Source: Bipolaris cookei (Eukaryota > Ascomycota > Dothideomycetes > Pleosporales > Pleosporaceae). From it: 64,000 nucleotides of DNA. Positions 21,928-33,504 of the stretch are shown here, piece after piece. Position 1 is the stretch's first letter; each line of letters begins with the position of its first letter. Location: the NCBI GenBank assembly GCA_002286855.1, contig NRSV01000001.1, forward strand, positions 968,276 through 1,032,275, in the 5' to 3' direction. The position numbers were made by a program, and so were the translations under genes. Below the pieces are notes generated by a model. That model saw only the letters and a program-made list of their open reading frames with translations, was not told the origin of the DNA and made no database searches.

Positions 21928-24178
21928 GGCGGAACAGGGAGCGGGCGCAGCGAAGCAGTGGCTAGACAGCCCTTCTTTAATGCAAGTCGGGTACACGTCT
22001 CGGACAGGCTACGGGCTCATGGCGGAGTAATCGGACGGGAAGCGGCGTGGTGTTAGCAAGCTGGTATTAGGCGGGCCGTTGACAAGGCCGTTGGACAAGC
22101 TCCAATAGAGTAGCGACAGTGATTGCGGGAGCGACGTCACAGTCGAAGCTGAGCGGCCGGGGAGGAGGGGACAGGCACAGGCTGATTGGAGGGGGGAGGA
22201 GCAGCGGGGATGTGCAGCAGCAGAGTAGCAGGGAGGGCGAGAGTAGAGAAAGGCAGTTCAGCGAGTGTTCAGTATTCGGAGAGCGTTCAGTAGCGACTGG
22301 CAGAAGATTCAGGTTTGAGATTCTGGTCCAAGCTGGGGCTGCTACTGCTGGCACTAGTACATACATAGGACGGCTACGGGGGGGCCAGCAGGTTGATTGA
22401 GCTAGTATTGCTGCGACTGGTGGTGGTGCTACTCTATTGCCTCGATGGTGCGCGCGCGGGTGCAGGCCCACTGGCCGACTAGCAGGGATGCAGGGCAGAT
22501 CGCGTCAGAGCGATGGCTCTATATTAAAAACGGGTGCATTCGTCGCCGTCGTGTCATCTGCCATTCGTCTACTGATGCGCCCTGTGCCTGTGCCTGCGCC
22601 GTTTGCTTGACGTGCTCGCTCTCGCGCATTCCCACGGCCGGCTTGGCCGCTGGCTGTGTCGTATCGTCGACACCACTGCCGCTTCGCTGCCATCCAGCGC
22701 ATTATAGCCGTGGGCCGTGTTGGATATGGATCGATGTACTTACTGACTGCACATATGATCAATACTTCGCCAGTGCGCCCGCCCCCTAACAGGCCCCTAC
22801 TGCTTGCTGCTCCTCACTAGGCCCCAGTGGGCCCGCCGAACCACCTTGTTTTTTCGCAACGTGAACTGTGAACACTGCAATCTCTGCGGCGGCCTTGACC
22901 GCAATCTCCTTGCCCACTGCCCTGACACGCTGCTGGTGGCCCCCGCCTGCTTATCGCCCGGTTTCAGTGCGAAGACGTCGTTGCGTCAGCCCCGGGCGCC
23001 GCCTGTCCCTCGCCTGCGCGTCTGCTTCGCCTACCACTGCTGCTACTGCTGGCAATGGCACATGGACATGGATACGGCTACGGCTACAATCCAGGGTAAA
23101 CCCCTCAACTGACCGGCCGTCCGTCTTGATCCATACTATGGACAACCATCCAGCCACTAGTCGTGCACTATGCATGCCAAAGCCGTAGGTGTACACATGC
23201 GGCAGAGCCCATCCGCTGCTGGGTTCAACATTTTCGCCCTCAGGCCCACGCTTTCGCCCTGTTCCTCCGACATTCCGACCACACTAGCTGCCAATATCGG
23301 GAATTGGAGCCTGCAAGACAGTCGGCTCTGCATCCCGTGGCTTATCTGAGGGGCCGTGGTTTGCTCAGTCTGTTTGAGACATGCACATGTAATGCAGCAG
23401 ATCAATCGGCCTATGCTGCACGGCGCGGAACAGCCTGCATCGAGTCAGTTGCAAAATATACATACATGCGTGTTGTACGCGCATGTTGATCAAAACAGCA
23501 ACTGACCACCGCTAGCATACTTACTACTGCCATGTTGCCTACCGTGCGTCTTGCTGACTGGCCTTGTCCCTCCTCAGTCCGACGCACCCAAAAGCAATTC
23601 ACTCTTGGCAACTCTTGTGTCCCATGCCGAAACCCACACCCCGCCACCCTCTCCGCGTCCTGCATGCCACGCATCCAACAAACTTGCTTCTCTCGCGATA
23701 GGCTTCGTCATACACAATGGCGCTCACAAAAAGTACCGCCTTCAACAACCAAAGGGGCGGCCACCATGCTAGTCTGTGCTGAGATTACTGCGGGATATTT
23801 ACATCATGAGCGTGTAGATCAATGACCGCCATTGACCGCGGACAACCATGGCTGCTGAATAGCTCACACTCGGCCCCCCGACAATGTGCACGTACATGTA
23901 CATACAGCCAATATGCTCAAATCCCCCCGTGCAACCCCATCCATGTCCTGCTACTTACCCTTGATCCCTCCGCCAATCTATGTTCAGTCAATCAAACAAT
24001 CAATCCAGATAGGGCCTGTCACATAAGCAATCCATATCGTCATCCGCATATCGCGTCACGTGATATATATGTTCCCAGACAATGCATCCAATGGCTCGGC
24101 ATTTTGTTGCCCAAGTGGTATTGACACACTCGCTAGTATTTTGATACATCTAGTCCTTCATCCAGCCATATTCTACAT
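21928..24178. other. Intergenic region, DUF1765 promoter / ATP14 3' flank
   Basis: About 2.25 kb. Many short open stretches in all frames but none with a domain, codon bias or splice structure I can support. The part at 22067-22470 is probably 5' UTR or promoter of the DUF1765 gene. Confidence 0.55.
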
Positions 24179-24670
24179 CTAGTGGGTAGCACCGGCAGTC
24201 GTGATGCTCTCGTCCTCTTCCTCAAACCAGTCCTCCTGGGGCAGTACCTCGCCGTCCTCAGCCGAAGCGCCCTCAACCTCAACAGTCTGTGTCTCGTATG
24301 CCTTGAGCTCGCTCGCAATGTCCGTCTCCTCGGGAGATGCGGGGGCCTTGGGGATGGAGAACTTCTTGACCTGGCCCTCGGCGTCAGAGGCCTTGACTTG
24401 CGGGACCTTGTAGTTCTTGAGCTCGCGGAGGTACATGTCCTGCACCAGGTCGGCTACAACACCAATTGGGTCAGTATGGTCGGATTTTCGAGCGGCTAGG
24501 ATGAATCACCTGATCGGACGGCGGTGGGGGTGATGAAGGTGCGGCGAGCGACGTAGGCAGGTTGCTGCCGGGTGACGCGGACGAGCGCCTGGCGCTGCAG
24601 CGGGTCAGTACACATCCAATTCCCACCAGCAAGAGGAGCCTACCGAGGCCCTGATGGATTGCGCAATCAT
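24179..24670 (-). CDS. ATP14: Mitochondrial F1Fo ATP synthase subunit h
   Basis: Peripheral-stalk subunit of ATP synthase at the inner mitochondrial membrane. Three exons are inferred: 24644-24670, 24510-24594 and 24179-24453, with introns of 49 and 56 bp. Joined, they encode a basic presequence (MIAQSIRASRQALVRVTRQQ, then VARRTF), the mature start ADLVQDMYLRELKNYK, KFSIPKAPASPEE and a very acidic C-terminus (EDWFEEEDES). The product is 128 aa, normal for the family. The acidic tail and the LYLRELK-type start are diagnostic for subunit h. The gene is divergent from TFIIB with 333 bp between start codons. Confidence 0.93.
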
Positions 24671-25003
24671 TGTTGATATGTCGGGGGTGGGGAGCTGGCA
24701 ATTGGAAGCTACAAGGTGAAGGTCGATGTTGGGGAAAAACCGTGGACCGCAGCTTGACATGCCGCCCAAGGCGGTTTAGCGCGGGCGTCCCGCCAAGCCT
24801 CGCAGCCCGTTGCCTGCGCGTTGGAGACATAAGGTTTCCATTGCCGTTCTCCGACCTTCGTTCCTCCAGCCTCTGCAACCACACTCGTTTTCCTGCGTCC
24901 CTTGCCCAAGAGCAGTCTCCAAGTGTCGGTCTCGCGAGCCCCATAGCTAGAATCCAGAATACAAGCCTAGAACTACTCCCCTTTGGTGAAGAAAGAAAAA
25001 AAC
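24671..25003. promoter_or_regulatory. Shared divergent promoter, ATP14 / TFIIB
   Basis: 333 bp between two housekeeping start codons. No TATA box is evident; the TFIIB side ends in a purine-rich tract directly before the ATG. Confidence 0.5.
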
Positions 25004-26163
25004 ATGTCTTACGCACCCGACGGCCGCCTCCTGTCGCCTGGTGAGGTATATGAAGCTGCGCCCGTGCAGGTCAAGGACGACGAGTGGCAAGAGGACCTGA
25101 ATGTTGCTTTGATCTGCCCCGACTGCAAAGAGAACCCTCCCAATTTGGTAGAAGAGTTCAGTGCTGGCGATACCATCTGCGGCTCCTGTGGTCGCGTCCT
25201 CGCCGACAGGATCATCGACACCCGCTCAGAATGGAGAACCTTCTCTAATGACGGCAAGTGGCGCCCTCCTACTTGCATCAGTGAGGTGCATGCTAATATT
25301 GTATGCTTTCAGACCAGGGTAACGATGATCCATCACGTATTGGTGACGCTGCCAACCCCCTTCTGCACGGCTCCCAGCTTCAGACTGAAATCGGCTTCGG
25401 CGACGGTGGCATGAGGGTTCGCGATCTTTCTAGGGCTCACAACAAGAGCAACCACGACAAGGTCAACAAGGCACTCCAAGCCGCCTACGGTCAGATCACG
25501 GCGCTCTGCGACAGCCAGAACATCAGCAGACCGACGGCAGAAACGGCAAAGATGCTCTACAAGATGACAGACGACGCGAAGCTGTTCAAGGGCAAATCAC
25601 AGGACGCTATCATTGCCGGCTGTATCTTCATAGCTTGTCGAAAGCACGACCAGCAGCGCAGTTTCCGCGAAATCTTCAAAATGACCAACGTGTCCAAGAA
25701 GGAAGTCGGCCGCACCTTCAAAGTTCTCGAGGCCTTTATCCAGAAATCACAGAACAGCGGTCCATCAGTCGCCGGCAACGGAGCAGTCATCGACACGGTC
25801 AATCTCCTCAACCAAAAAGGTGGCACCACTGCCACCAGCGCTGCCAGCCTCATGCCTCGTGCCTGTGCCAAGCTGGCTCTGGGCACTCAGGTTCAAATGG
25901 TGGCCGAAGAGTGTGCCGACCAGGTCGCTCACTATGGTGTCGCAGCTGGTCGATCTCCGCTTTCCATTGCTGGTGCTTGTCTCTACCTGGTTTCACATCT
26001 CATGGGCCAGCCCAAGTCACCAAAGGAAATCGGCCTCGCTGTCGAAGTCAGCGACGGCACCATTCGTACCGCTTACAAACTCATGCATATGGAGCAGGAT
26101 AAGATTATCAAGGATGAATGGATTGTAAAGGGTGGTGACCGGTCTAGAATTCCTGCTGCTTAG
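25004..26163 (+). CDS. SUA7: Transcription initiation factor TFIIB
   Basis: General RNA polymerase II factor that bridges TBP and the polymerase and sets the start site. The N-terminal zinc ribbon shows CPDC and CGSCGRVL, followed by the B-reader/finger EWRTFSND and DDPSRIGDAANPLL. Two cyclin repeats follow: ISRPTAETAKMLYK...AACRKHDQQRSFREI, and VAHYGVAAGRSPLSIAGACL. Exons 25004-25253 and 25313-26163 give 366 aa. To join NDDQGNDDPSRIG correctly the 59-bp intron must start with GCAAGT, that is a GC-AG intron; GT alternatives insert foreign residues or use a 33-bp intron. The gene is divergent from ATP14. Confidence 0.96.
25254..25312 (+). other. SUA7: GC-AG intron in the TFIIB gene
   Basis: Donor GCAAGT, branch-like TGCTAAT and acceptor CTTTCAG. 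It is required to restore the conserved B-linker sequence after SND. Confidence 0.8.
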
Positions 26164-27192
26164 ATTTCTTGTTTCAACTACACAGGGAACTTGGGGTGGT
26201 GTATGGTTTCACGTTTTGGACTTTTTTACTTTTCTTTTTTCTTCTACTATCAAACTCCTTTTTTCCTTTTCTCTCATCAAAATCAACATCTCATGGCATA
26301 AGAGGACTGGAGTTTTATCTTGTGTTTTAGACCTTTTCATTTTTTGGTTCTCTCTCGGGTTCTTTTTTGGTTCTACTAACTAGGGATTTTTTGGGGGGGG
26401 AGGGGGAAGTGGGGGAGGTTTTAACGCCTGGGGAGGGGAAGGAAAGGAAAGAAAGATTGAAACGGCCAATTGCCATGAAAGATATGATACCCGGATAAAT
26501 TGGCGGAGGGGGGAGGGCAAATTCGGAAGAAGAATATTCAGATTGCGAAAAAAAAAGGCGTTTTGGTTGTGTGCGGGTGGGTACGAAGTTATGCGGAAGA
26601 GGAATTTGATAAGAAAAATGAGAATGCTGTTGTGGTGTGTGACTAGTGTGTAAACGGGTGTTTGAGTGTAGTGTGATATGATTGTTATATACAGTGAAAG
26701 CTGCATTCATCACACTCAAATCTTCACATTCCATGCCCATTTCGTCCTTCCCATTGACTTGGATACGTTAATGTTTGGATTACTATTTCCTCCCCCAACA
26801 AAGGCCATATTCACTGGTCGCCCCCACTTCCATTTGATATCGTGTGATTTCTGCTCACTGAGAACCGACTGTGCTTCCGTCATGACATCAAACCACGATA
26901 CCTCTGCTCGGTCGTCTTGTTGGTAGGTGCATCCGCATTGGGTATTACATGTGCGGCTGAACGGAGTATGACTATCACATGTATTCTTATTGGCGAAGTG
27001 TCGTAGGCAACAACATGTTTAATTATTACAAAAAATGGAGTCACACAAACATACCAATTCTAAAAACTCAGTTCCAACCAACTAGGATATCACAAACCCA
27101 ACCACCCTTTTCGTAACCTTCTTCTATCCCTACGCAATCCCCATCTCATAATCTACGCCAACTTATCCCCATCCATACATCCAACCTACCAC
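26164..27192. other. Convergent intergenic region, TFIIB / 2EXR gene
   Basis: About 1.0 kb. T-rich TFIIB 3' flank to about 26390, then a G-run cluster, then AT-rich sequence. No gene recognised. Confidence 0.6.
26393..26440 (+). other. G-run cluster (possible G-quadruplex) downstream of TFIIB
   Basis: Runs of eight, five and five G within about 26 bases, then GGGG-A-GGGG after a short spacer. It lies about 230 bp after the TFIIB stop codon, just past a T-rich 3' flank. Structure formation is inferred from the motif only. Confidence 0.45.
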
Positions 27193-28286
27193 TCAAACCT
27201 CCAACATCCTCCCCTTCATCCACTTGCCAAAACCCCCTTCAGCAACACTTTTACTAAACGCCACCCAAAACGCCTGTTTCTCGCTCACAGGTCTCGCGCA
27301 TCGCTCAACTAGCGCCTTAACCTTGATATCCCGCAAGCCCTTGATAGCCATGACCTGCTCCGCCCACTCCAGATCTACACCACCGAAATCTCCGCTTCCA
27401 CCAAGCCACTCGTTCTTCATGCGCAGCATGGTATCGAAGTCGGATGGGTTCATGGGGGTGATGGAGTCCCAGGCTTGATCGGGCTTGCCGGCAATCATTT
27501 GAAGGTTGAGCGTACTCAGATGTATGCTTGGGCCACCTCCTGCAGCTAGGGTATTGTCTGTTGCGCCGGCCAGGTAGGCGCACATTCCTGCCCATTCTGC
27601 GCGATCGAATTCCTTCGCGTATGGTAGTGCCTTCTTCGTCAGACTAAGGTGTCTGATCGAGGCCCGACTTCGGGGTGTTAGGTCCGAAAGAAAGGGTACC
27701 ACAGCTTCCACGCTCATGTGGAAACTAAACGTATATGTGGAGTAGAGCATTTTGCTCGCTTCGGCGTGTATTTGCGAGTTTATACACATGAGGGAGGGGA
27801 CCGTATAGCGTAGATGTGCGGTGTAGGGCGAAAGAAGGACGCGGTAGGTTGTTGGTGCCGTGGTTGTAAGAAACGGGCCTTTGAGGTTTCAGTTAGCCGA
27901 TATCTTGTTGTCTAGCAGAGTATTTGCGAGTTATCTGCGTTTGAGGTCTTGCGACTCAATTGCTCACGATATTTCCAAGCCGTTGGAGAATCTGACTTAC
28001 CAGTTCTTACATGATAAGTACTCCTCCTTTTCCATGTCTTCAAGCCTTGACCCCCCAACCAAGGATCGATTGTCCGTACGCTCAAATTGAACGGGTCGTT
28101 GTTCGTGTCCTCGGATAAGTAGGTATGAAAATCGGGTACCAAGTTCGCGACCGACGTTCCGCGCCCAGAGTAGGGGGTCTTTGAGGGTAACAGTAGATAT
28201 TCGTAGATCATAAGGCGAATTTCGAAAGGCAAACGGAGGAGTGACGAGATTGGAAGACCCTCAGTCATGGTGGGCGTTGAATCCAT
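27193..28286 (-). CDS. 2EXR / F-box-like domain protein
   Basis: Belongs to the large, poorly characterised fungal family that begins with an F-box-like LPFEIRLMIYEYLL motif at about residues 19-32; these proteins are thought to be protein-interaction modules. The later region has the usual INSQIHAEASKMLYSTYTF block, where family members check for return to a known structure. A 122-bp intron (27879-28000; GTAAGT, CTAACTGAAA, CAAAG) joins HVRTG to PFLTTTAPTT in frame. Exons 28001-28286 and 27193-27878 give 323 aa. The first ATG is at 28286; MTEGLP six codons later is an alternative. The function is unknown. Confidence 0.78.
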
Positions 28287-30040
28287 AACAAAGAGTTATC
28301 TGCAGCTGGAACTTGGGCGCAGTTTACACAACTGTAGCGTACAAGCTGCCGCAAAATGTGTTGGATTACGACCTGCAAGGATAACGACTGGTGTCAGAAA
28401 GCAAGGGAACTTTTAATCGGTCAGTCAGTCAATCGATCAATCAATCAGCGTAATGCTTCGGACTGTGGCGTGACTGAGATGCTTCTCAGCTTCTGGGAAC
28501 AATGACCAGTAGTGCAAGGTGCATGACATAAGACGCGCAGCCAGAACTAAAAAGAAGGTTTGCAGATAGTGAACGCGCAGGATGGGCTCGCCGCCATTTT
28601 GTTTATCAACGTTAGGCGTTGCGTGTTGTCCCGTCTCGTCACCGGCATTACAATGCTGAAAAATAAACTCGGGCAATACCTTGATGACCAGGATGCATGG
28701 CCGAGATCACCTTACCACGTATGGTAAAGACTGTTGGGCGATCTGTACTCGATATAGTATGGCCGCAGATCTAGAAGTGCAGTAGCTTGCCGAAGGTTGG
28801 CTGAGGTGGAAATGACATTCCGAGGGCGTTATCGATAAAGTCGAAGGCGGTGACAAACTGTAAGACACAAGTCCGGCGACGCTGATATGAATTGCGTGTT
28901 ATACCGAAATGGTTCCAACAATCAGTAATCCGGCACATCGCAGTTGCTGACTTCACGTGAAGTTTCCCTGCTAGGGCCAACACCGACGTTACTATTTTGT
29001 CAGAATAGCCTCGGCAGAGATTGTGAAAGATCCTATCGCAATGACGAAATCGAGGCTCGCGCTGAGCAAGGTGTCTGTCGGATAAGGTAGTGATAGTGCG
29101 AAAATCACATCGGGGATGTGTCGGAACAACTACGATTGTTTGCATGCCATGTATCGGCCCTTTTGGTTAAGATTCGGAAAACATGCCCTGGCCTACGCTT
29201 GTGCTGTACCCTAGCGTGGCAATGGCTATTGTACTTACATAGAGTAATGTAGGACGGTCAGGTGCCGAGAAAAGCCACACTGGTGTTGGATTGATGGAAA
29301 AATGTGAGTGTTCAGTACTCGTACGTATTTGTTGTAGGCGAAATGGTTAGCGTCTCAATCCAAACAGGTACGTACCTGCAGCGCTGGACCCTGTGCCAAG
29401 GCCCAAACGTCATCGCAACAGGACGAGGCAGCCTGCATCCGATCCCATCTATCGGCATCCTCGCAAACTGGCGGGTCTCGATGTTCACAGCGGCCTGCAA
29501 AATTATGCAACTTCTCCACAGCAATGAAAACACGAGTTCATGCCATGTTCAATGATATCATTGCTCAGCTGTAGCAGCTCCATCCCAACTCCGTTGAGCT
29601 ATCCTAATCTCAAGTGCTGCTCTTTGCCCACCCCCAAACCTTTAGCTATACCCTAATACAATTTTCTCTCAAAGTGCCAGAGAAAAAAAGTCGAGTGCAA
29701 GCAGAAAACCAGACAAACAAACATCTTTTTGAGTTTATCCCTCCCTTGCGGATATGAACGCCTCGCGACTGAGCACGTAAACTTTAACCAAGTGACCCGT
29801 AAAAAGAGAGGATGCAAGAGGAGAGGAACAAGAAACGAGATTGTCATAATACAAAATCTGAGGCCTTATCAAGCGTATCAAAGAAACATGCTTTTTCGTG
29901 CCATCAGTCAACTCAAAAAAAAACGGGAAAATGAGAAATTGGTCATTGGCCATACCCATTCGTCATCATGATAGGACTTGGCCACGTCCCCTTAAGCACG
30001 CGTCCACTTCTCCCAATTATGATTATATGAGAGACGGCAT
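28287..30040. other. Intergenic region, 2EXR promoter / DEF1 3' flank
   Basis: About 1.75 kb. A degenerate GTCA/ATCA repeat lies at about 28421-28447. No supported gene; open stretches such as 28771-29145 (minus) show no domain. Confidence 0.55.
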
Positions 30041-33000
30041 TTAGTGCTGCCCGTAATTTCCACCCCAACCTCCGCGGTTGTAGCTGTTACCGTATCCTCC
30101 GAATCCACCGTAGTTGCCGTAGCCGCTCTGCTGGTGGCTTCCAGAAGTTTGGTGACCAAGCCCGCCTAGGCCACCGTATCCGCTGTTACCAAGGTGGCTA
30201 GGGTAACCACCATAGCCTTGCTGAGCGTGCTGAGGTCCGCCTTGTCCGGGAGTGCTCTGATTAGCTGAGCCAGGACGGCCAGGCTGGGCCCCAAGAGCAG
30301 AAGGGCTTGGCCCTCCGCTTTTATAGTCACTGGAAGGCTTGAGGGCATCGTCACCAATACCCTGTCCACTCTGCTGGCCATACGAGCTCTGATGGAAGTT
30401 TCCAGGACGAGTAAAAGCATCAGGGATGGCGCCAAATCCAGCAGCTCCAGCAGTTGCGCTAGGGTTCTGAGATGCGGCCGAAGCTGAACGACCGTAATCG
30501 CCAAAACCTCCAGCTCCGCCACTGCCACGGTCGTGCAAAGAGGACGCACCGAAGCCTCCAGCATTTGCCGGAGAAGATGAATGCTGGTCAAACGAAGCCT
30601 GAGGGGACATGCCATAGTGGTGGGGCTGACCATACATGCCCTTTCCGAACGATCCATAGCCGGCTGCTCCTTGGCCGTAACCTCCAAACTGGTTCATGTA
30701 GTTGGCATAGTATGGGCTGCCATAGTAAGGGTGGCTGTAGGGATAACCAGCACCATGGCCATGCTGCGCGTGCTGGCCTTGTGCACCATGTCCTTGACCA
30801 GCCATGGCTGCTGGGTTAGGGGTGTTGTGTCCGCTGTTCTGTGCGTCGCCGTATCGGCTCTGAGACTATTTTGTTTCTTAGCACATTGCAGTCAATGGAC
30901 GAAGAGTTCTGGCTCAGCTGCTGTCGTTACTCGGTCCACGACCTTTACTAGCTCCTCACAAAACATCTCGCCTGTACGATATGTGTCGAGGTGGATAGCA
31001 TAATGATCGGTCGCGAATTTGGCAAGCTCGGCATGAGTTCGAAGTATTTCACTTACCTGTGGAAGCTGACTCTGGGCATAGGCCGAGTCAGTAGGTCCAG
31101 AACCGAAAGCGCTGCCAGTACGCTGTTGCGCGGAACCAGCTTCTTGCTGGGTTTGTGCAATAGGCTGACCGTAGCTACCATAGTAGTTCTGGTATTGCGC
31201 ACGTTGTTCAGCGGTGAGATATGAGGGGTAGTTGTCCGGGGCAGACGAAAAGGCACCGGGCTGGGATGGTGCTTGGCTTTGCTGAGCAGCGTAGTCGTAG
31301 CCAGGGGTCTGCGAGTTGTTTGATTGTGGAATCTGTTGGCCGAATGGGTCGTACGGCTTCTGAGGTGGGGCAGAAGCTTCTGACTGGATGCCTGGCTGAC
31401 CATATCTGGCAAACTGGTTGTATGGTTGATTTGATTGGGATCCCTGGTTCTGCATGGCCTGGGATGCAAGTGGGTTTGAGGGCGATTGGGGTAGAGTAGG
31501 CTGGTTTTGAGGAGCAGGGGGGAGTCCTGGGGCCTGCTTTGGTGTAGAAACGGACTCCTGCTGTTGAGTCTCTGCTTGAGGTGGCGCCTGACGTGGAGCT
31601 GGGGGAAGAGAGGCTCTGGGCTGTGCAACAGGCGAATGCTGCGGTGGTTGAGTCCTGGTCTCCGCCTCTTCTCTGTCCTCATCAACATCTGGGTCGGATC
31701 CCTCACCCAAGCCCATACTACCAAACTGGACAGCCGCCCTGTCTACAGCATGATTTCCAGGCATAACAACTGCCTCTTGTTGCTCAACCAGCCTCCTCTG
31801 GAAGCTTGCGCTTCGGTGCGGGGTTCCCGAAGTCGCCTTCAATGCGGTCGTCTGGTATCCTCCAACAGCGGGACGGCCGATGGGTGCTTGGGTTGGCCCG
31901 TTCAAGGGGGTGGCAACAGCACTTCCAATATCCTTCGAGCTTGCAACAGTGCTGAAAGCTGTCTCTGTAGGGGGCGGGTGTGACTCGTCAGGAAGATGCT
32001 CAACATTCTCCTGTGTCAATTGATCCGCAGACGGTGGCAGGGCGACTTCGGGAGTAGCCACTCCAGTGTTCTTGTCTGGCGTCTTCTTGGGCGTATCCTC
32101 AATGGTAGGTGGTGGCGTTTCGACAGGCTTGTCTGCAACTGGAGGTATGGATTGTTCTTCGGTCTGGACAACTGGATCATGGGGAACGTCGTTCGCGGGT
32201 GCGGCTTCAGGTACTTGCGGAGGCGCTTCGGGAGCCGCGGCGGGGACAGGCTTCGGAGCTGTTTTGGGTACCGCGGGTGCGGGTGCCGGCTTTGGTGCAG
32301 CAAACATACTTGCCCAAGTCTTCTTTGCAACTGTAATGGTAGCCTCAACAGCAGGCTTGATGGCTTCTGGGGTACTCTCGGGCGCCTGCGCGGTCGTCTC
32401 GTCGTGTTTACCCTCGTTGGGCTCTTCTCCAATAGCAGGGGTGTCCCATGCAGAGGACTCGTTCGTCGGGACTGATCCAGCAGCCGTACGAGGTCCAGCA
32501 GCGGCCCCGCCACGGCCACCTCGAATGCCACCACGACCACGATCGGTGCCCCGACCTCCACGGCCTCCACGACCGCTGTCGACACCGCGGCGGGCGCCAT
32601 CAGACCGACCACGCAGACTGGAGGTACCATCGGCCGGAGCAACGCCATCTTTCGCCTTTGAGCGGGACCTGTCCTTTACCTTCTTAGGGACTTCTGAGAA
32701 TTGAGAGACGGAGCCTGTGAAATGTCAGCAAACGACGGGCCCCTTGTGCAGGTGCCGTCCCGCGTGCGCAGTGCACGGGCGCAGGAGGGGCGCTCACCCT
32801 CACTAATCTTCTCAATGGTGGTTTGCAGGTCGCCATCAGATTCTTCGATTGCGAGCACTAGGTCGGCGTCGGTCCATTCAGGAAACAGTTCTTTGAGTGT
32901 GGGTAACTGTGAGTTGTAGCGCTTCTTAAGCTCTCCGAGCTCGCCGTGGTCTGCTGATGTGTCAATGGTTGAAGATGCGCTGTCGCCGTTTGTTTTCCTA

Positions 33001-33080
33001 GGCCCTCGAGAGCCGTATGATGCCCTGCCGCCGCGGGCAGAGCTCCTGCCTCGCGCAGGCCGAGATGGTGCTTCAGACAT
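30041..33080 (-). CDS. DEF1: RNA polymerase II degradation factor Def1
   Basis: Promotes ubiquitination and degradation of stalled RNA polymerase II after DNA damage. A CUE domain at about residues 57-95 (LPTLKELFPEWTDADLVLAI) is followed by an RG-rich segment (RGGRGGRGTDRGRGG), a long Pro/Gln-rich low-complexity region, and a conserved SRYGDAQNSGHNTPNP block leading into a Gly/Tyr/Gln-rich tail. Exons are 32798-33080, 31057-32714 and 30041-30865; introns are 83 bp and 191 bp. Together they encode 921 aa. The ATG at 33080 (MSEAPSRPARG) is the first in frame. In budding yeast, proteasome clipping of the C-terminal part moves Def1 into the nucleus (known for yeast, not shown here). The 191-bp intron stays open for 54 codons. 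Confidence 0.92.
30866..31056 (-). other. DEF1: DEF1 intron 2, open for 54 codons when retained
   Basis: Donor GTAAGT, acceptor AAAATAG, 191 bp, longer than most introns here. Reading on from exon 2 the frame continues for 54 codons (starting VSEILRTHAELAKF) before TGA. Removal joins SQLPQ to SQSRYGDAQNS, the conserved Def1 block. Confidence 0.8.
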
Positions 33081-33504
33081 TGAATCTGTGTGAGGTGTGG
33101 ACAAGCCGCTGGCGACTTTGGGTTGTGTGAATGTGTGGGCGGGTGTGGTGGACGTGCGTGGTGATGATGTAGAAGGAGGTAAAGTCGGGGAAAGCTAAAG
33201 GGCAAGCGACCACGTCGGCTTGGCACTGGCGGTTCCAATGGCGCAGGACGCGGCAGTGTCGCGTTGGCTGGGGTCTGAGTGGGCTGTGTGGTATGCAGAG
33301 GTGAGGGGAGCGTTCAGAAGCGATTGATCTACGAATAGCTGGGGCGTATTGCTCCAGCCTGCCGTCTTGCGCGCGCGTCTAGCCCGTCACGTGCCATACA
33401 GGCGCCCGCTTGCCGCAGTCCCATGGCCGCTTGTGCCTAGCCCACCTCTCGTCATCGCTGCACCGCAACACGATTCACGACTCACGACGACTGACTGCGC
33501 TGCC
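33081..33504. promoter_or_regulatory. Divergent promoter, DEF1 / unknown gene
   Basis: 424 bp between start codons. The plus-strand frame of the unknown gene is open from about 33349 but has no ATG before 33505. No TATA box evident. Confidence 0.45.

Noticed and set aside
22067..22471. Minus-strand open frame rich in Leu, Pro and Cys
   Set aside because: Low-complexity translation of CT-rich promoter or 5' UTR sequence upstream of the DUF1765 gene.
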